From NCBI RefSeq assembly GCF_015355755.1, contig NZ_JACVEE010000001.1, forward strand, positions 1,426,001 through 1,490,000: a stretch of 64,000 bases of DNA, given 5' to 3'. Each line of letters begins with the position of its first letter. The first letter of the stretch is position 1. This stretch comes from Nocardia sp. XZ_19_385. GTDB lineage: Bacteria > Actinomycetota > Actinomycetes > Mycobacteriales > Mycobacteriaceae. This document shows, one piece after another, positions 1-9,053 of this stretch. Position numbers and translations under genes: made by a program. Below the pieces are notes generated by a model. It saw nothing but the letters and a program-made list of their open reading frames with translations, did not search any database and was not told where the DNA came from.

Positions 1-439
1 ACACCCGGTACAGCCAGACCGCGGTGGCGTCGATGTGCGGTTCCCGGTAGATGAACGGCACGATCGCGAACGCCAGCAGATAACAGACCGCGGCGGCGGC
101 CGCGACCCACTGGATGACGCGGGTACTCAAGCCCATCGACACGATCGCGAGCACCGGGAACCACCCGAACGCCAGCGCCACCGTCAGCACCGTCCAGGCC
201 AGCGGCGCGGCGCGGCTCTGGTCGGCGATCTCGGGGATCTCCGCGATGACGGCGAGTACCCCGGCGATGCCGAAGACCAGCGCGAGCCGGCGCAGGATCC
301 GATCCGAGGCCGGTTCGGACGCCTTCACTTGGGACACCGACGCGAAACCCCGACGCCAGCGTCCGACCAGAATCGGGTCGAGCGAGGCGGCGCTCACGCT
401 CGGTGGGGCGGCGGTGTCCAGCGTGCTGGACGAGGTCAT
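1..439 (-). CDS. Membrane sensor histidine kinase, N-terminal part (cut by window edge)
   Basis: The reading frame starts at ATG 439-437 and stays open for 146 codons to the left edge, so only the N-terminus is present. After about 50 soluble residues it shows three hydrophobic segments (around residues 50-66, 78-100 and 107-128) separated by short polar loops, which fits the membrane sensor half of a two-component kinase. Its ATG overlaps the stop of the upstream response-regulator gene by four bases (ATGA), indicating translational coupling and a shared operon. The kinase domain lies outside the window, so the kinase call rests on context plus topology; another membrane protein remains possible. 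Confidence 0.65.
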   Translation of the reverse strand, partial: MTSSSTLDTAAPPSVSAASLDPILVGRWRRGFASVSQVKASEPASDRILRRLALVFGIAGVLAVIAEIPEIADQSRAAPLAWTVLTVALAFGWFPVLAIVSMGLSTRVIQWVAAAAAVCYLLAFAIVPFIYREPHIDATAVWLYRV

Positions 440-1116
440 GCCTTGGAGTGCCGCTCGGGAACCGGGAGCCATCCGTCCTCCACCGCCCGCTTGTAGAGGT
501 CGGTCTTGGTCGGCGCGGGACGGCCCGCGTCGGCGTACTTCTGCCGGATGCGGCCGAGGTAGTCGTTGACGGTCTGCTCCGAGAGTCCGGCCAGCCGGGC
601 TACCCGGGACGCCTTCTCACCCGAGGCATACAGCATGAGCACCTCTTCCTGGCGCGGGCTCAGGCCGACATCGGACAGTTGCGGATCGCCGTCGATGGCG
701 GCGGCCCAGTCGGTGGTGACGACCTGGTTGCCGGAGGCGGCCTGGCGCACCGCCGCGACCACGGTCGAAGCGTCCTCGGACTTGCGCACCACCCCGAGCA
801 CGCCGGCGCGGGCGGCCGCGCGCACCAGGAAAGCGTTGTCGGCGCCGGTGAAGACCAGCACTTCGATGCCGCGGTCGCGCAGGGCGCGCACATTGTCCTC
901 CGGGGAGGAGCCATCGGCGAGACGCAGGTCCAACACCACCAGGTCCAGCTCGGTCGCCCCCTCGGCGGCCAGCAGTTCCGGCACGGTGCCCGCGGTCAGC
1001 ACCAGATTCAGATCCGGTTCCGGGGCCAGCATCGCGGCCAGCCCGATCGCGACGGATTCATGGTCTTCGACCAGTCCGATCCGTCGCGCTGCGACGTCGC
1101 CCCCTTCGGCGCTCAT
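436..1116 (-). CDS. LuxR/NarL-type response regulator
   Basis: This is a 226-residue two-domain regulator. The N-terminal part resembles a receiver domain: it opens with IGLVEDHES, carries the likely phospho-acceptor Asp in VVLDLRLADG, and has the switch region VLVFTGAD followed by VVRKSED. The C-terminal part is a LuxR-type helix-turn-helix starting LSPRQEEVLMLYASGEKASR and ending in a TVNDYLGRIRQKY recognition region. The ATG at 1116 is chosen over an upstream in-frame start because GGGAG precedes it. It sits upstream of, and overlaps, the membrane kinase gene, and is divergent from three tiny ORFs that it may control. The signal sensed is unknown. Confidence 0.88.
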   Translation of the reverse strand: MSAEGGDVAARRIGLVEDHESVAIGLAAMLAPEPDLNLVLTAGTVPELLAAEGATELDLVVLDLRLADGSSPEDNVRALRDRGIEVLVFTGADNAFLVRAAARAGVLGVVRKSEDASTVVAAVRQAASGNQVVTTDWAAAIDGDPQLSDVGLSPRQEEVLMLYASGEKASRVARLAGLSEQTVNDYLGRIRQKYADAGRPAPTKTDLYKRAVEDGWLPVPERHSKA

Positions 1117-1175
1117 CAAACGACACTCCCATCCCGAGCCGGAACCCGGTCCACACTTCCCCACCGCTACAACGT

Positions 1176-1193
1176 CACGTCGAGTATGACGTG
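1176..1193. promoter_or_regulatory. Inverted repeat, candidate response-regulator operator
   Basis: A perfect inverted repeat CACGTC-N6-GACGTG lies between the divergent response-regulator gene (start 1116) and the small ORFs beginning at 1312. LuxR-type response regulators commonly bind such dyads, and the position suits control of both directions. A second short dyad, GCCAC-TG-GTGGC, lies at 1271-1282. No binding data; the assignment is positional. Confidence 0.4.
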
Positions 1194-1311
1194 CCGGTGG
1201 CCGGAAAAGTCAGACACCAAAAATCGGGGGCCACCTACTTGGCCGAATATTTGCGAACTATGTCGATACAGCCACTGGTGGCAGTTTCTTTACTAGGCGA
1301 AACTTACTGCC

Positions 1312-1431
1312 ATGCAAGCCATCACCGCACTCGTTGCCGCAGGCACGGTACTGACAACACTCGCCATGCTCACCGGGACCGCGATGGCGGCCGGCCTGAA
1401 GCAGCTCGACGATAGGGAGACCCAGTCATGA
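1312..1431 (+). CDS. Small ORF 1, 39-residue hydrophobic peptide
   Basis: The frame runs from ATG 1312 to TGA 1431 and encodes 39 residues. Residues 3-28 are strongly hydrophobic (ITALVAAGTVLTTLAML, then an AMAAG stretch) and resemble a signal peptide or single membrane segment; the tail LKQLDDRETQS is polar. Its stop overlaps the ATG of the next small ORF (ATGA), a hallmark of coupled translation and the main reason to believe both are real. Its own ribosome site is weak. I do not recognise the family. It could be a small membrane protein, a leader peptide, or a spurious frame. Confidence 0.45.
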   Translation: MQAITALVAAGTVLTTLAMLTGTAMAAGLKQLDDRETQS

Positions 1432-1565
1432 CCACGATCACCCGCGCCACCGGCGTCCAGCACGCCGAGCCTGTCGCCTCCACCGCCTCGGCGAAGGCCA
1501 AGCTTGCCCGGATTTTCGCACTGTTCAGCGCGGCGGGGCAGGCGGTTCCGTTCCATCGCAGCTAG
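1428..1565 (+). CDS. Small ORF 2, 45-residue peptide
   Basis: ATG 1428 is preceded by a good ribosome site, AGGGAG at 1414-1419 with an 8-base spacer, and overlaps the stop of small ORF 1. The 45-residue product has an Ala/Thr-rich N-terminus (MTTITRATGVQHAEPVAS), a basic segment SAKAKLAR, and a short hydrophobic segment IFALFSAAGQAVPF ending in HRS. No family is recognised. The organisation (short leader-like region plus short amphipathic C-terminus) is compatible with a secreted or modified peptide precursor or a small membrane-associated protein, but no modification enzyme is adjacent within the window. Confidence 0.5.
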   Translation: MTTITRATGVQHAEPVASTASAKAKLARIFALFSAAGQAVPFHRS

Positions 1566-1760
1566 CAATTCCGTGACTTGCCTCATATCGCACGCGGCGG
1601 CACCGAGTGCTGATGTGACTTCGAATCTGTTGGCGCATAACAACAATCGGAGACCAGCACCGAGCCCGGCTTACACCCGGGGTCACGAGATAGTTTGCGA
1701 TCTGTTTGCTGACGCTCTTACCGTCGAGGGACAGTATTTCGATCAACCCGAGGACATACC

Positions 1761-1865
1761 GTGCCGCTGCTCAATCTGGGTTCCGCCACCCTCGATCTGG
1801 CGAATTCCGTGACCAATCTCGCGGTCAACATCACCTACCTGCTGCATGCCTGGGGCCTCGCCTGA
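1761..1865 (+). CDS. Small ORF 3, 34-residue hydrophobic peptide
   Basis: GTG 1761 follows GAGGA at 1750-1754 with a 6-base spacer and opens a 34-residue frame ending at TGA 1865. The product is hydrophobic and uncharged apart from single Asp and His residues (LLNLGSATLDLANSVTNLAV, then NITYLLHAWGLA). It ends 19 bases before a perfect 16-bp terminator hairpin, so the preceding DNA is probably transcribed on the plus strand. No family recognised; function unknown. The 195 bases between this and small ORF 2 hold no further frame that I can support. Confidence 0.4.
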   Translation: MPLLNLGSATLDLANSVTNLAVNITYLLHAWGLA

Positions 1866-1884
1866 GGCTCGCGTGCACCGGAAT

Positions 1885-1920
1885 CGAATGGGGTGGTCCT
1901 TTTCAGGACCACCCCATTCG
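1885..1920. terminator. Perfect 16-bp hairpin, bidirectional terminator
   Basis: Arms 1885-1900 and 1905-1920 are exact reverse complements with a 4-base TTTC loop. It lies between the plus-strand small ORFs and the end of the converging minus-strand flavodoxin-like gene, so it can serve both strands. No long T tract follows, as is common in high-GC actinobacteria. Confidence 0.8.
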
Positions 1921-1941
1921 CATATCCCGGGACTCGCAAGT

Positions 1942-2394
1942 TCACGTCATGAGATGGGCGGCGACGGTGGCGCCGAGATCCCAGCAGCGTTGGATGTCGT
2001 CTTTGCCCGGTGGGCCGGAGAGGATGACCGCGGCTGCGGCCTTCTCCCAGCCGAGGCCGGTGGTCGCGGCTTCGACGCCGCGCTCGGCGCCCTCGGTTCC
2101 TTCGTTGCCGTGGATGTAGAGCCCGTAGGGGCGGCCGCGGGTGGAGTCGAGGCAGGGGTAGTAGAAGGTGTCGAAGGCGTGCTTGAGGGCGCCGGACATG
2201 TAGCCGAGGTTCGCGGGGGTGCCGAGTAGGTAGCCGTCGGCGGCGAGCACGTCGCTGGCGGTGACGGCCAGGGCGGCGCGGCGTTCGACCTCCACACCCT
2301 CGATCTCCGGGTCGGTCGCGCCCGCGACCACCGCCTCGAACATGGCCTGCATGTGCGGGGAGGGGGTGTGGTGGATGATCAGCAGCCGGGGCAC
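1942..2394 (-). CDS. Flavodoxin/NADPH-dependent FMN reductase-like protein
   Basis: A 150-residue single-domain protein with a flavodoxin-like fold: an N-terminal strand and phosphate-binding loop (LLIIHHTPSPHMQAM), a second strand ending GYLLGTPANLGYMSGALK that would contact the flavin ring, and a late strand before the GNEGTEGAE loop. It is probably a cytoplasmic FMN-binding electron-transfer or quinone-reductase-type protein. Length and position match M. tuberculosis Rv2771c beside dapB. It starts 4 bases after the upstream membrane-protein gene ends, so the three genes down from dapB form one operon. Substrate unknown. Confidence 0.75.
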   Translation of the reverse strand: MPRLLIIHHTPSPHMQAMFEAVVAGATDPEIEGVEVERRAALAVTASDVLAADGYLLGTPANLGYMSGALKHAFDTFYYPCLDSTRGRPYGLYIHGNEGTEGAERGVEAATTGLGWEKAAAAVILSGPPGKDDIQRCWDLGATVAAHLMT

Positions 2395-2398
2395 CGTC

Positions 2399-4161
<1,763 letters not shown>

Positions 4162-4162
<1 letters not shown>

Positions 4163-4485
4163 TAGAGCACCACATCGCGATGCGCGGAATCGCTCCGTTC
4201 CCGTTCCAGCTCCAGCTCAGCTCCCCGTAGCGGCGAGGTCGCCATGAATTCGGCAAAGCTGCCCTGCCGCTTGCTCTTGCGTCGCCACTCGTCGATCGGG
4301 ACGACGACCACGACCTCGCGCCCGTGCTTGCTGATCACCTGCGGTCCCTCCCGTTCCACCGTGTCGACCAATTCGGAGAACCTGGCCTTCGCATCGGCGA
4401 GCGGCCACGCGATATCTGGGCGCTCCGAACCTGGTTCACTGGCCGACTGGTCGCTTCCTGCTGGTCGAGTTTGCTTGCGAGCCAT
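4162..4485 (-). CDS. Phd/YefM-family antitoxin
   Basis: This is the antitoxin partner of the PIN toxin. The 107-residue product has a polar N-terminal tail, then the Phd/YefM DNA-binding fold (WPLADAKARFSELVDTVERE, then QVISKHGREVVVVVPIDEW), and a C-terminal toxin-binding tail with SFAEFMATSPLRG. The ATG at 4485 is preferred because GGAAGAGG precedes it. An imperfect 15-bp palindrome lies 24 bases upstream and is probably the autoregulatory operator. An unusual point is that the tail sequence is duplicated, in degraded form, just upstream at 4521-4712. Confidence 0.88.
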
Positions 4486-4508
4486 GAAACCGCCTCTTCC
4501 GCTAGTTG

Positions 4509-4523
4509 TGACCAGTCTAGTCA
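4509..4523. promoter_or_regulatory. Antitoxin operator/promoter, copy 1
   Basis: The 15-base imperfect palindrome TGACCAGTCTAGTCA lies upstream of the antitoxin start. Read on the minus strand it also includes a TTGACT -35-like hexamer. An almost identical element recurs at 4728-4742, in the same orientation and at a similar distance from a ribosome site. Confidence 0.55.
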
Positions 4524-4712
4524 ATTCAGCTTACGGCCGCGCCGCTTACTCCGCCATAGCCCAGCAACCGAGTTCGCAATACGCCGGACCAGCCTGTGCC
4601 CACTAGATTTCCGACCGAGTTCCAGATCCACACCAGATCCCGACAACGGGGAGCTGGCCATGAACTCGACGAAGCTACCCTCTCGCCGCTTCTTCTCGTG
4701 CTCCACGATCAC
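4521..4712 (-). pseudogene. Degraded second Phd-type antitoxin remnant
   Basis: A 63-codon frame whose residues 8-24 (KRREGSFVEFMASSPLS) closely resemble the tail of the intact antitoxin downstream (SKRQGSFAEFMATSPLR). The DNA-binding domain that should precede this tail is missing, and the sequence after it does not look like an antitoxin or toxin. It keeps a ribosome site (GGAAGGAG) and a near-copy of the antitoxin operator upstream. This reads as a duplicated toxin-antitoxin module that lost most of its antitoxin and all of its toxin. The short product might still be expressed. Confidence 0.6.
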
Positions 4713-4727
4713 TCCTTCCGACCGATG

Positions 4728-4742
4728 TGACCACTCTAGTCA
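4728..4742. promoter_or_regulatory. Antitoxin operator/promoter, copy 2
   Basis: TGACCACTCTAGTCA differs from copy 1 (4509-4523) at one base and extends to a shared 18-base stretch TTGACTAGAGTGGTCACA read on the minus strand. It sits upstream of the antitoxin remnant. Retention of the operator next to a decayed gene suggests that it may still titrate the antitoxin or toxin-antitoxin complex. Confidence 0.5.
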
Positions 4743-4795
4743 AAGAGTAGTCGACGACGGCCGCAATCGTGCGGGTTTCGGTCAGCAGGCCTCAA

Positions 4796-5680
4796 CTAGG
4801 CCGCGGGCTTCCTGATCATTTCGAACAGGGCCGTAATGCTCTGTTCCGCATACCCTTCCGCGACGGCGCGCCGGAGCAGGTCGTGCTGGGGCGCGTGCCA
4901 GGACATGTCGACGCCGGTTTCGGCGGCGAGCGCTTCGTCCTCCTGGACGGTGTCGTGGAACAGGGCGACCGAGGAGCCGAGCTTGGTGTAGTCCGCGGTA
5001 TCGATCTCCTCGGCGAGCATCGGGAGCAGGGACTCGATCATCTGGAGCCATTTGCGGGAGTAGGGCACCATCGTGGCGGCCGGGATGCCGCGCGCGGCGA
5101 GGACTGCCGCGCCCTCGACGAAGCCGAGGAGTGCGGGGAGCAAGGTGGCGCCGACCGCCGCTTCGTAGAGGGCTGCGAGGTCCGGTTCCGGGCCCAAGTG
5201 CACGAGGTCACCGCCCAGTACGCGCAGGGTGTCGGCGTGTTCGTCGAAGACGGTGCGGTCGCCGCCGAAGTACAGCAGGGTGTCCGAATCCCCCACTGCC
5301 GCAGGGACATTCTTGATCGCACCGCCGAGGAATCGGGCGTCCTGCGCAGTGATCCATTCGGCGGCCTTGCGGGCGCCCGCCGGGCTACCGCTGTTGAGGG
5401 TTATGACGGTCCGGCCGGCCAGTGCGCCGGTAGCTGGAGCCAGCGCGTCCAGGGTCGCGTCGAATCCGGTGAGAACGGAGATGATCACCGGGCTCACCGT
5501 GACCGCGTCCGCGATCGAAACCGCGTGCACGGCACCGTGTTCCACCAGTGTGGCCGCTCGCTCCGGGCTACGGTTCCACACCGTCGTCGGATGCCCGGCG
5601 GCCAGGAACGCCGAGGCCACCGCCCGGCCCATCGAGCCGATTCCGAGCACGGTCACGGGGGTGCGGTTGGTGCTGGTCAT
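4796..5680 (-). CDS. NAD(P)-dependent reductase of the 3-hydroxyisobutyrate dehydrogenase/imine reductase superfamily
   Basis: A 294-residue protein with an N-terminal Rossmann domain (VTVLGIGSMGRAVASAFLAAGH, then VWNRSPERA, where the Arg suggests NADPH preference) and an all-helical C-terminal domain. The usual catalytic Lys position of hydroxyisobutyrate dehydrogenases is hard to place, and the C-terminal pattern (TDYTKLGSSVALFHDTVQED, then a DMSWHAPQHDLLRRAV ending) is more like imine-reductase-related members. The ATG at 5680 follows GGGAGG with a 4-base spacer. The substrate is not predictable. The upstream alcohol dehydrogenase gene is 138 bases away on the same strand. Confidence 0.8.
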   Translation of the reverse strand: MTSTNRTPVTVLGIGSMGRAVASAFLAAGHPTTVWNRSPERAATLVEHGAVHAVSIADAVTVSPVIISVLTGFDATLDALAPATGALAGRTVITLNSGSPAGARKAAEWITAQDARFLGGAIKNVPAAVGDSDTLLYFGGDRTVFDEHADTLRVLGGDLVHLGPEPDLAALYEAAVGATLLPALLGFVEGAAVLAARGIPAATMVPYSRKWLQMIESLLPMLAEEIDTADYTKLGSSVALFHDTVQEDEALAAETGVDMSWHAPQHDLLRRAVAEGYAEQSITALFEMIRKPAA

Positions 5681-5818
5681 ACTGCCTCCCAAGTCGATTC
5701 GCCGCGGGCTTCGAGGCCCGCGGGCCAAGTCTTGGGGTGCGCGCGGGGCGCCGACAAGTACCTACTATTTGGTCGAATACCCCCGCTGGAGGTAAGCATC
5801 CAGGTCAGCGCACCGCGC

Positions 5819-6922
5819 TCAGTCGAAGACGATGATCTGGCGGAGGGCGTGGCCGGCGGCGAGCTCGTCCATGGCGTGGTTGATTTGATCCAGGCCGATG
5901 TGGGCGGAGACGAGGCGTTCGACGGGAAGTTGGCCCGCGCGCCACATGTGGACATATTCGGGGATGTCGCGGGCGGGGATGGCGGACCCGAGGTAGCTGC
6001 CGACGATGGTGCGGCCCTGGGCGACCAGGGCGAGCGGGGAGATGCTGGCGCGGGCGTCGGGGGCGGGGAGGCCGACGGTGACGGTGGTGCCGCCGGGAGC
6101 GGTTGCGGCGACAGCGGTTTCGAAGGCGCGGATGTTGCCCGCGGCTTCGATCACGATCTCGGCTTGGATGGACTTCTCCGTGAGATTACCCGGGGTGTAG
6201 GCCGCCGCGGCACCGAGTTTGGTTGCGAGGGTGAGCTTTTCGGCGACAGTGTCGACGGCGATGACCTCACGCCCGAGGGCGACGGCGACCAGAACCGCGG
6301 CCATGCCGACGCCGCCGAGACCGACGACCATGATGCGGTCACCGGGGCCCGGCTTCGCCGAATTCAGCAGTGCGCCACCGCCGGTGAGGACCGCGCAGCC
6401 GAGCACTGCGGCGACTTCCGGCGGCACGTCGTCGTCGACCGGCACCACCGAACGCCGGTCGACCACCGCGTGCGTGGCGAAGGCGGAGACACCCAGGTGG
6501 TGGTGCACGTCCGCGCCGTCGCGGCGCAAGCGGCGTCCACCGTTCAGGAGTTCACCGGCATTGTTGGCGAGACTGCCCGGCCCGCACGGGGTCCGGCCCT
6601 CGCTGGCGCACCCGGCGCACTCCCCGCAGCGCGGCAGAAACGTCATCACGACGCGCTGGCCGATCGCGATGTCGCCGTCGCCGGGACCGACCGCCTCGAC
6701 CCGGCCCGCGGCCTCGTGGCCGAGCAGCATCGGCACCGGCCGCACCCGGTTGCCGTCCACCACCGACAGATCCGAATGGCACAACCCGGCCGCCTCGATG
6801 CGAACCAGCAGCTCACCGGGCCCGGGCTCGGCGAGATCGAGCTCGCAGACGGTGATCGGCGCCGACTCGGCGAAAGGCACAGGGGCCGCGATCCGCTCCA
6901 GAACCGCACCACGAATCTTCAT
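5819..6922 (-). CDS. Zinc-dependent alcohol dehydrogenase (class III/benzyl-alcohol type)
   Basis: A 367-residue medium-chain dehydrogenase oxidising an alcohol with NAD. Visible zinc ligands are Cys in GLCHSDLSV with the paired His, the GHEAAGRVEAVG Glu/His segment, and the four-Cys structural zinc loop CGECAGCASEGRTPC. The catalytic-zinc Cys lies in VLGCAVLTGGGA and the NAD loop is VVGLGGVGMAAVLVA followed by VIAVDTVAEK (the Asp favours NAD). ATG 6922 fits the family N-terminus; further upstream codons are unsupported. Substrate is unknown; a broad aromatic or aliphatic alcohol is typical. Confidence 0.9.
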   Translation of the reverse strand: MKIRGAVLERIAAPVPFAESAPITVCELDLAEPGPGELLVRIEAAGLCHSDLSVVDGNRVRPVPMLLGHEAAGRVEAVGPGDGDIAIGQRVVMTFLPRCGECAGCASEGRTPCGPGSLANNAGELLNGGRRLRRDGADVHHHLGVSAFATHAVVDRRSVVPVDDDVPPEVAAVLGCAVLTGGGALLNSAKPGPGDRIMVVGLGGVGMAAVLVAVALGREVIAVDTVAEKLTLATKLGAAAAYTPGNLTEKSIQAEIVIEAAGNIRAFETAVAATAPGGTTVTVGLPAPDARASISPLALVAQGRTIVGSYLGSAIPARDIPEYVHMWRAGQLPVERLVSAHIGLDQINHAMDELAAGHALRQIIVFD

Positions 6923-7119
6923 TCGCCCGACGCTACCCGCACCCGCCCCATCGGCTCCGCCGATTGCCATCCCCCAGCCGTCGAACATGGCCTGCGTCAC
7001 TCGGGGGTTGAAAATCTGGCGACCGTCCCACTAACCTCCATCACCGTGACGGTGCTCCTGTTGGCCGCCTTGTACCGAGCCCAGGGTCGGGACCGTCACG
7101 ACTTCAAGGAGTAATCCCC

Positions 7120-7515
7120 TTGTCAGTTCAGTTCAATCACACCATTGTCGGTTGTCGCGACAAGCAGGTGTCCGCCGAATTCTGGTCGGACATCCTGGGA
7201 TTGGAAATCGGAAAGGAAGCGGGACCCTTCATCCCGTTGACCACCGAGAACGGTGTCACCTTCGATCTGGCGAATGTTCCGCCGTTCATCGAGGAAATCC
7301 CGCCCCAGCACTACGCCTTCCTGATCTCGGAAGCCGAATTCGATGTGGCCTACGCCAAAATCCAGCGCTACAAGCTGGACCACTGGGCGGATCCGCAGAA
7401 GCACGGCGTCAACGAGATCAATCACCACGACGGTGGGCGCGGTGTCTATTTCGAGGACCCGAGCGGTCACTATCTGGAGCTGATCACCGTCCCGTACGGC
7501 GGTTGGCCGGCCTGA
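7120..7515 (+). CDS. VOC-family (glyoxalase/dioxygenase-like) protein
   Basis: A 131-residue single-domain vicinal-oxygen-chelate protein with the two beta-alpha-beta-beta-beta halves: NHTIVGCRDKQVSAEFWSDI at the start and the C-terminal GRGVYFEDPSGHYLELITVP. Candidate metal ligands are His8, His near residue 64, and Glu in HYLELIT. It starts with TTG 7120, eight bases after AAGGAG at 7106-7111, the only well-placed ribosome site. It is divergent from the alcohol dehydrogenase and converges with the pentapeptide-repeat gene. Reaction unknown; a small-molecule binding or resistance role is also possible. Confidence 0.82.
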   Translation: MSVQFNHTIVGCRDKQVSAEFWSDILGLEIGKEAGPFIPLTTENGVTFDLANVPPFIEEIPPQHYAFLISEAEFDVAYAKIQRYKLDHWADPQKHGVNEINHHDGGRGVYFEDPSGHYLELITVPYGGWPA

Positions 7516-7518
7516 CCG

Positions 7519-8952
7519 TCAAGCCTCCGGCGCCGGCCCGACTTCCAGCGCCGGAGGCCACGGATTCGGTTTCACCGAACTCGGTTTGCGCGTGGGGTTT
7601 TCATCCCAGTCGAAGCGCACACCCACCCAGGCTGTCGGGTTGTCGAACTGGATCTGCCCGGCCGCGAACCGGGCGTTGACGAAGGACACATCGCCGAAGA
7701 AGTCACAGGCGGTGAAATCGGCGTTGCGGCCACCGATGACGGTGCGCGCGAAGGTGGCGCCGCCGTGGAATTGCGCCTTGGCGAAGTCGATTTCGCGGGT
7801 GGCTTTGTTGCGCCGCAGGCTCTGCCCACCGAAGCGCGCCTCGTCGAATTCGACACCGGCAGCGCAGAAGTGGGCGCCACTGAAGGCAGCACGCACTCCG
7901 CTGAAGACCGCGTGCGCGAACGAGACGCGCTCACCATCCAAGGTGGCACCTTCGAACGAGGTCAATTCCGCGCCGAACTTGGCCGCCCGGAACGACGTCT
8001 CGTCGCCGACGAATCGGGCGCCGGTGAAGCCGGTTCGGGCGCCGGCGCACAGCACGTCGTCGAACGAGGTGTACGGCGATTTGAAGATCGCCTCGTCGAA
8101 ACTGGTTTGCTCGCCTCGGAACTCGGCTCTGTCGAATACCACCGGCGCCTCGCCGAAGACCGCGCCATGGAAGGTGACGTGCCGCCCGGTGAACCGGGCG
8201 CGCTCGAAATCGGTGCGCAGATCGCCGACGAATCGCGCTCCGGCGAAAAGGGTCCACCGGCCCGCGAATTCGACGCCCTGGAAGTCGGCGTCGTCGAATA
8301 CCGCTCCGGTGAAGTCGAAGTCGCACTGCGACCAGGAGATGTCGGCGTAGCGCCGGGACCAGGAATCCTGCGGGGCGCGCCGCAAATGTTCGGCGAGAAC
8401 CCGGACGATGGTGCGCCGGACTTCGCGGTCGTCGCGGCGGATGTGGTAGACCCGCTCCACCCGGCTGCCGGCTTCCTCCAGCGATTCCGCCCGCGAGACA
8501 AGGTGATTCGAGCCGTCGCCGGGTTCGTACGGGAGCCGGAGGTAGCCGCACAGCACGTCGACGCACTGCTGCCGCCGGCGCGGCGTGGCGCATTCGTCGG
8601 CGATGACGGCGACGGCGTACACCCCGGCGATCCGCACCGCCGGATCCTCATCGCCCAGCTGCCGCACCGCACCGCCGATCAGTTCGGCGAAACGCCCGCG
8701 CTCCAGGTCGCGTTGCCTCCGGTAGGCGACGGTCACCGCGACCGCACCGCCGATTCCCGCGAGTACCGCCAGCGCGATCGCGGTGAGCTGCACCTGATTC
8801 GGCCGCTCTGCCTCCACCCCTAAGCCGAGCCGCAGCAGCCACCAGGTCAGCCCGCCGATGGCGAGCCCGAGCAGCACGACGGTGGATACCGCGAAGAATA
8901 GTGCCGCGCGCCGCACCCGCTCGCCCAACGTCCCCCATCGCATGAGGGGCAT
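7519..8952 (-). CDS. Membrane-anchored pentapeptide-repeat protein
   Basis: A roughly 477-residue protein with two N-terminal membrane helices (first around LFFAVSTVVLLGLAIGGLTW, second around LTAIALAVLAGIGGAVAVTV), a helical linker (residues about 80-190), then a long pentapeptide-repeat region recognisable by spaced Ala-x-Phe units such as GAVFDDADFQGVEFAG, GARFVGDLRTDFERARF and GAVFGEAPVVFDRAEF. Such repeats form a right-handed quadrilateral beta-helix. Here the helix would sit on the cytoplasmic face. The start is uncertain: ATG 8952 or 8943, or TTG 8988, none with a clear ribosome site. It converges with the VOC gene, 3 bases apart. Function unknown. Confidence 0.82.
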   Translation of the reverse strand: MPLMRWGTLGERVRRAALFFAVSTVVLLGLAIGGLTWWLLRLGLGVEAERPNQVQLTAIALAVLAGIGGAVAVTVAYRRQRDLERGRFAELIGGAVRQLGDEDPAVRIAGVYAVAVIADECATPRRRQQCVDVLCGYLRLPYEPGDGSNHLVSRAESLEEAGSRVERVYHIRRDDREVRRTIVRVLAEHLRRAPQDSWSRRYADISWSQCDFDFTGAVFDDADFQGVEFAGRWTLFAGARFVGDLRTDFERARFTGRHVTFHGAVFGEAPVVFDRAEFRGEQTSFDEAIFKSPYTSFDDVLCAGARTGFTGARFVGDETSFRAAKFGAELTSFEGATLDGERVSFAHAVFSGVRAAFSGAHFCAAGVEFDEARFGGQSLRRNKATREIDFAKAQFHGGATFARTVIGGRNADFTACDFFGDVSFVNARFAAGQIQFDNPTAWVGVRFDWDENPTRKPSSVKPNPWPPALEVGPAPEA

Positions 8953-9053
8953 GTTAAACGGGAACGGCGCGCCGCGCCTATAGGACAAGATCGGCTACGC
9001 CTGTGCCCCAATCACTTTCAGATGTCACCCATCCAGCAGCCAGGCGCCTAGAT

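Noticed and set aside
4769..7114. A 781-codon plus-strand open frame across two dehydrogenase genes
   Set aside because: It spans the antisense of two clearly recognisable minus-strand dehydrogenases and their gap, with no recognisable domain.
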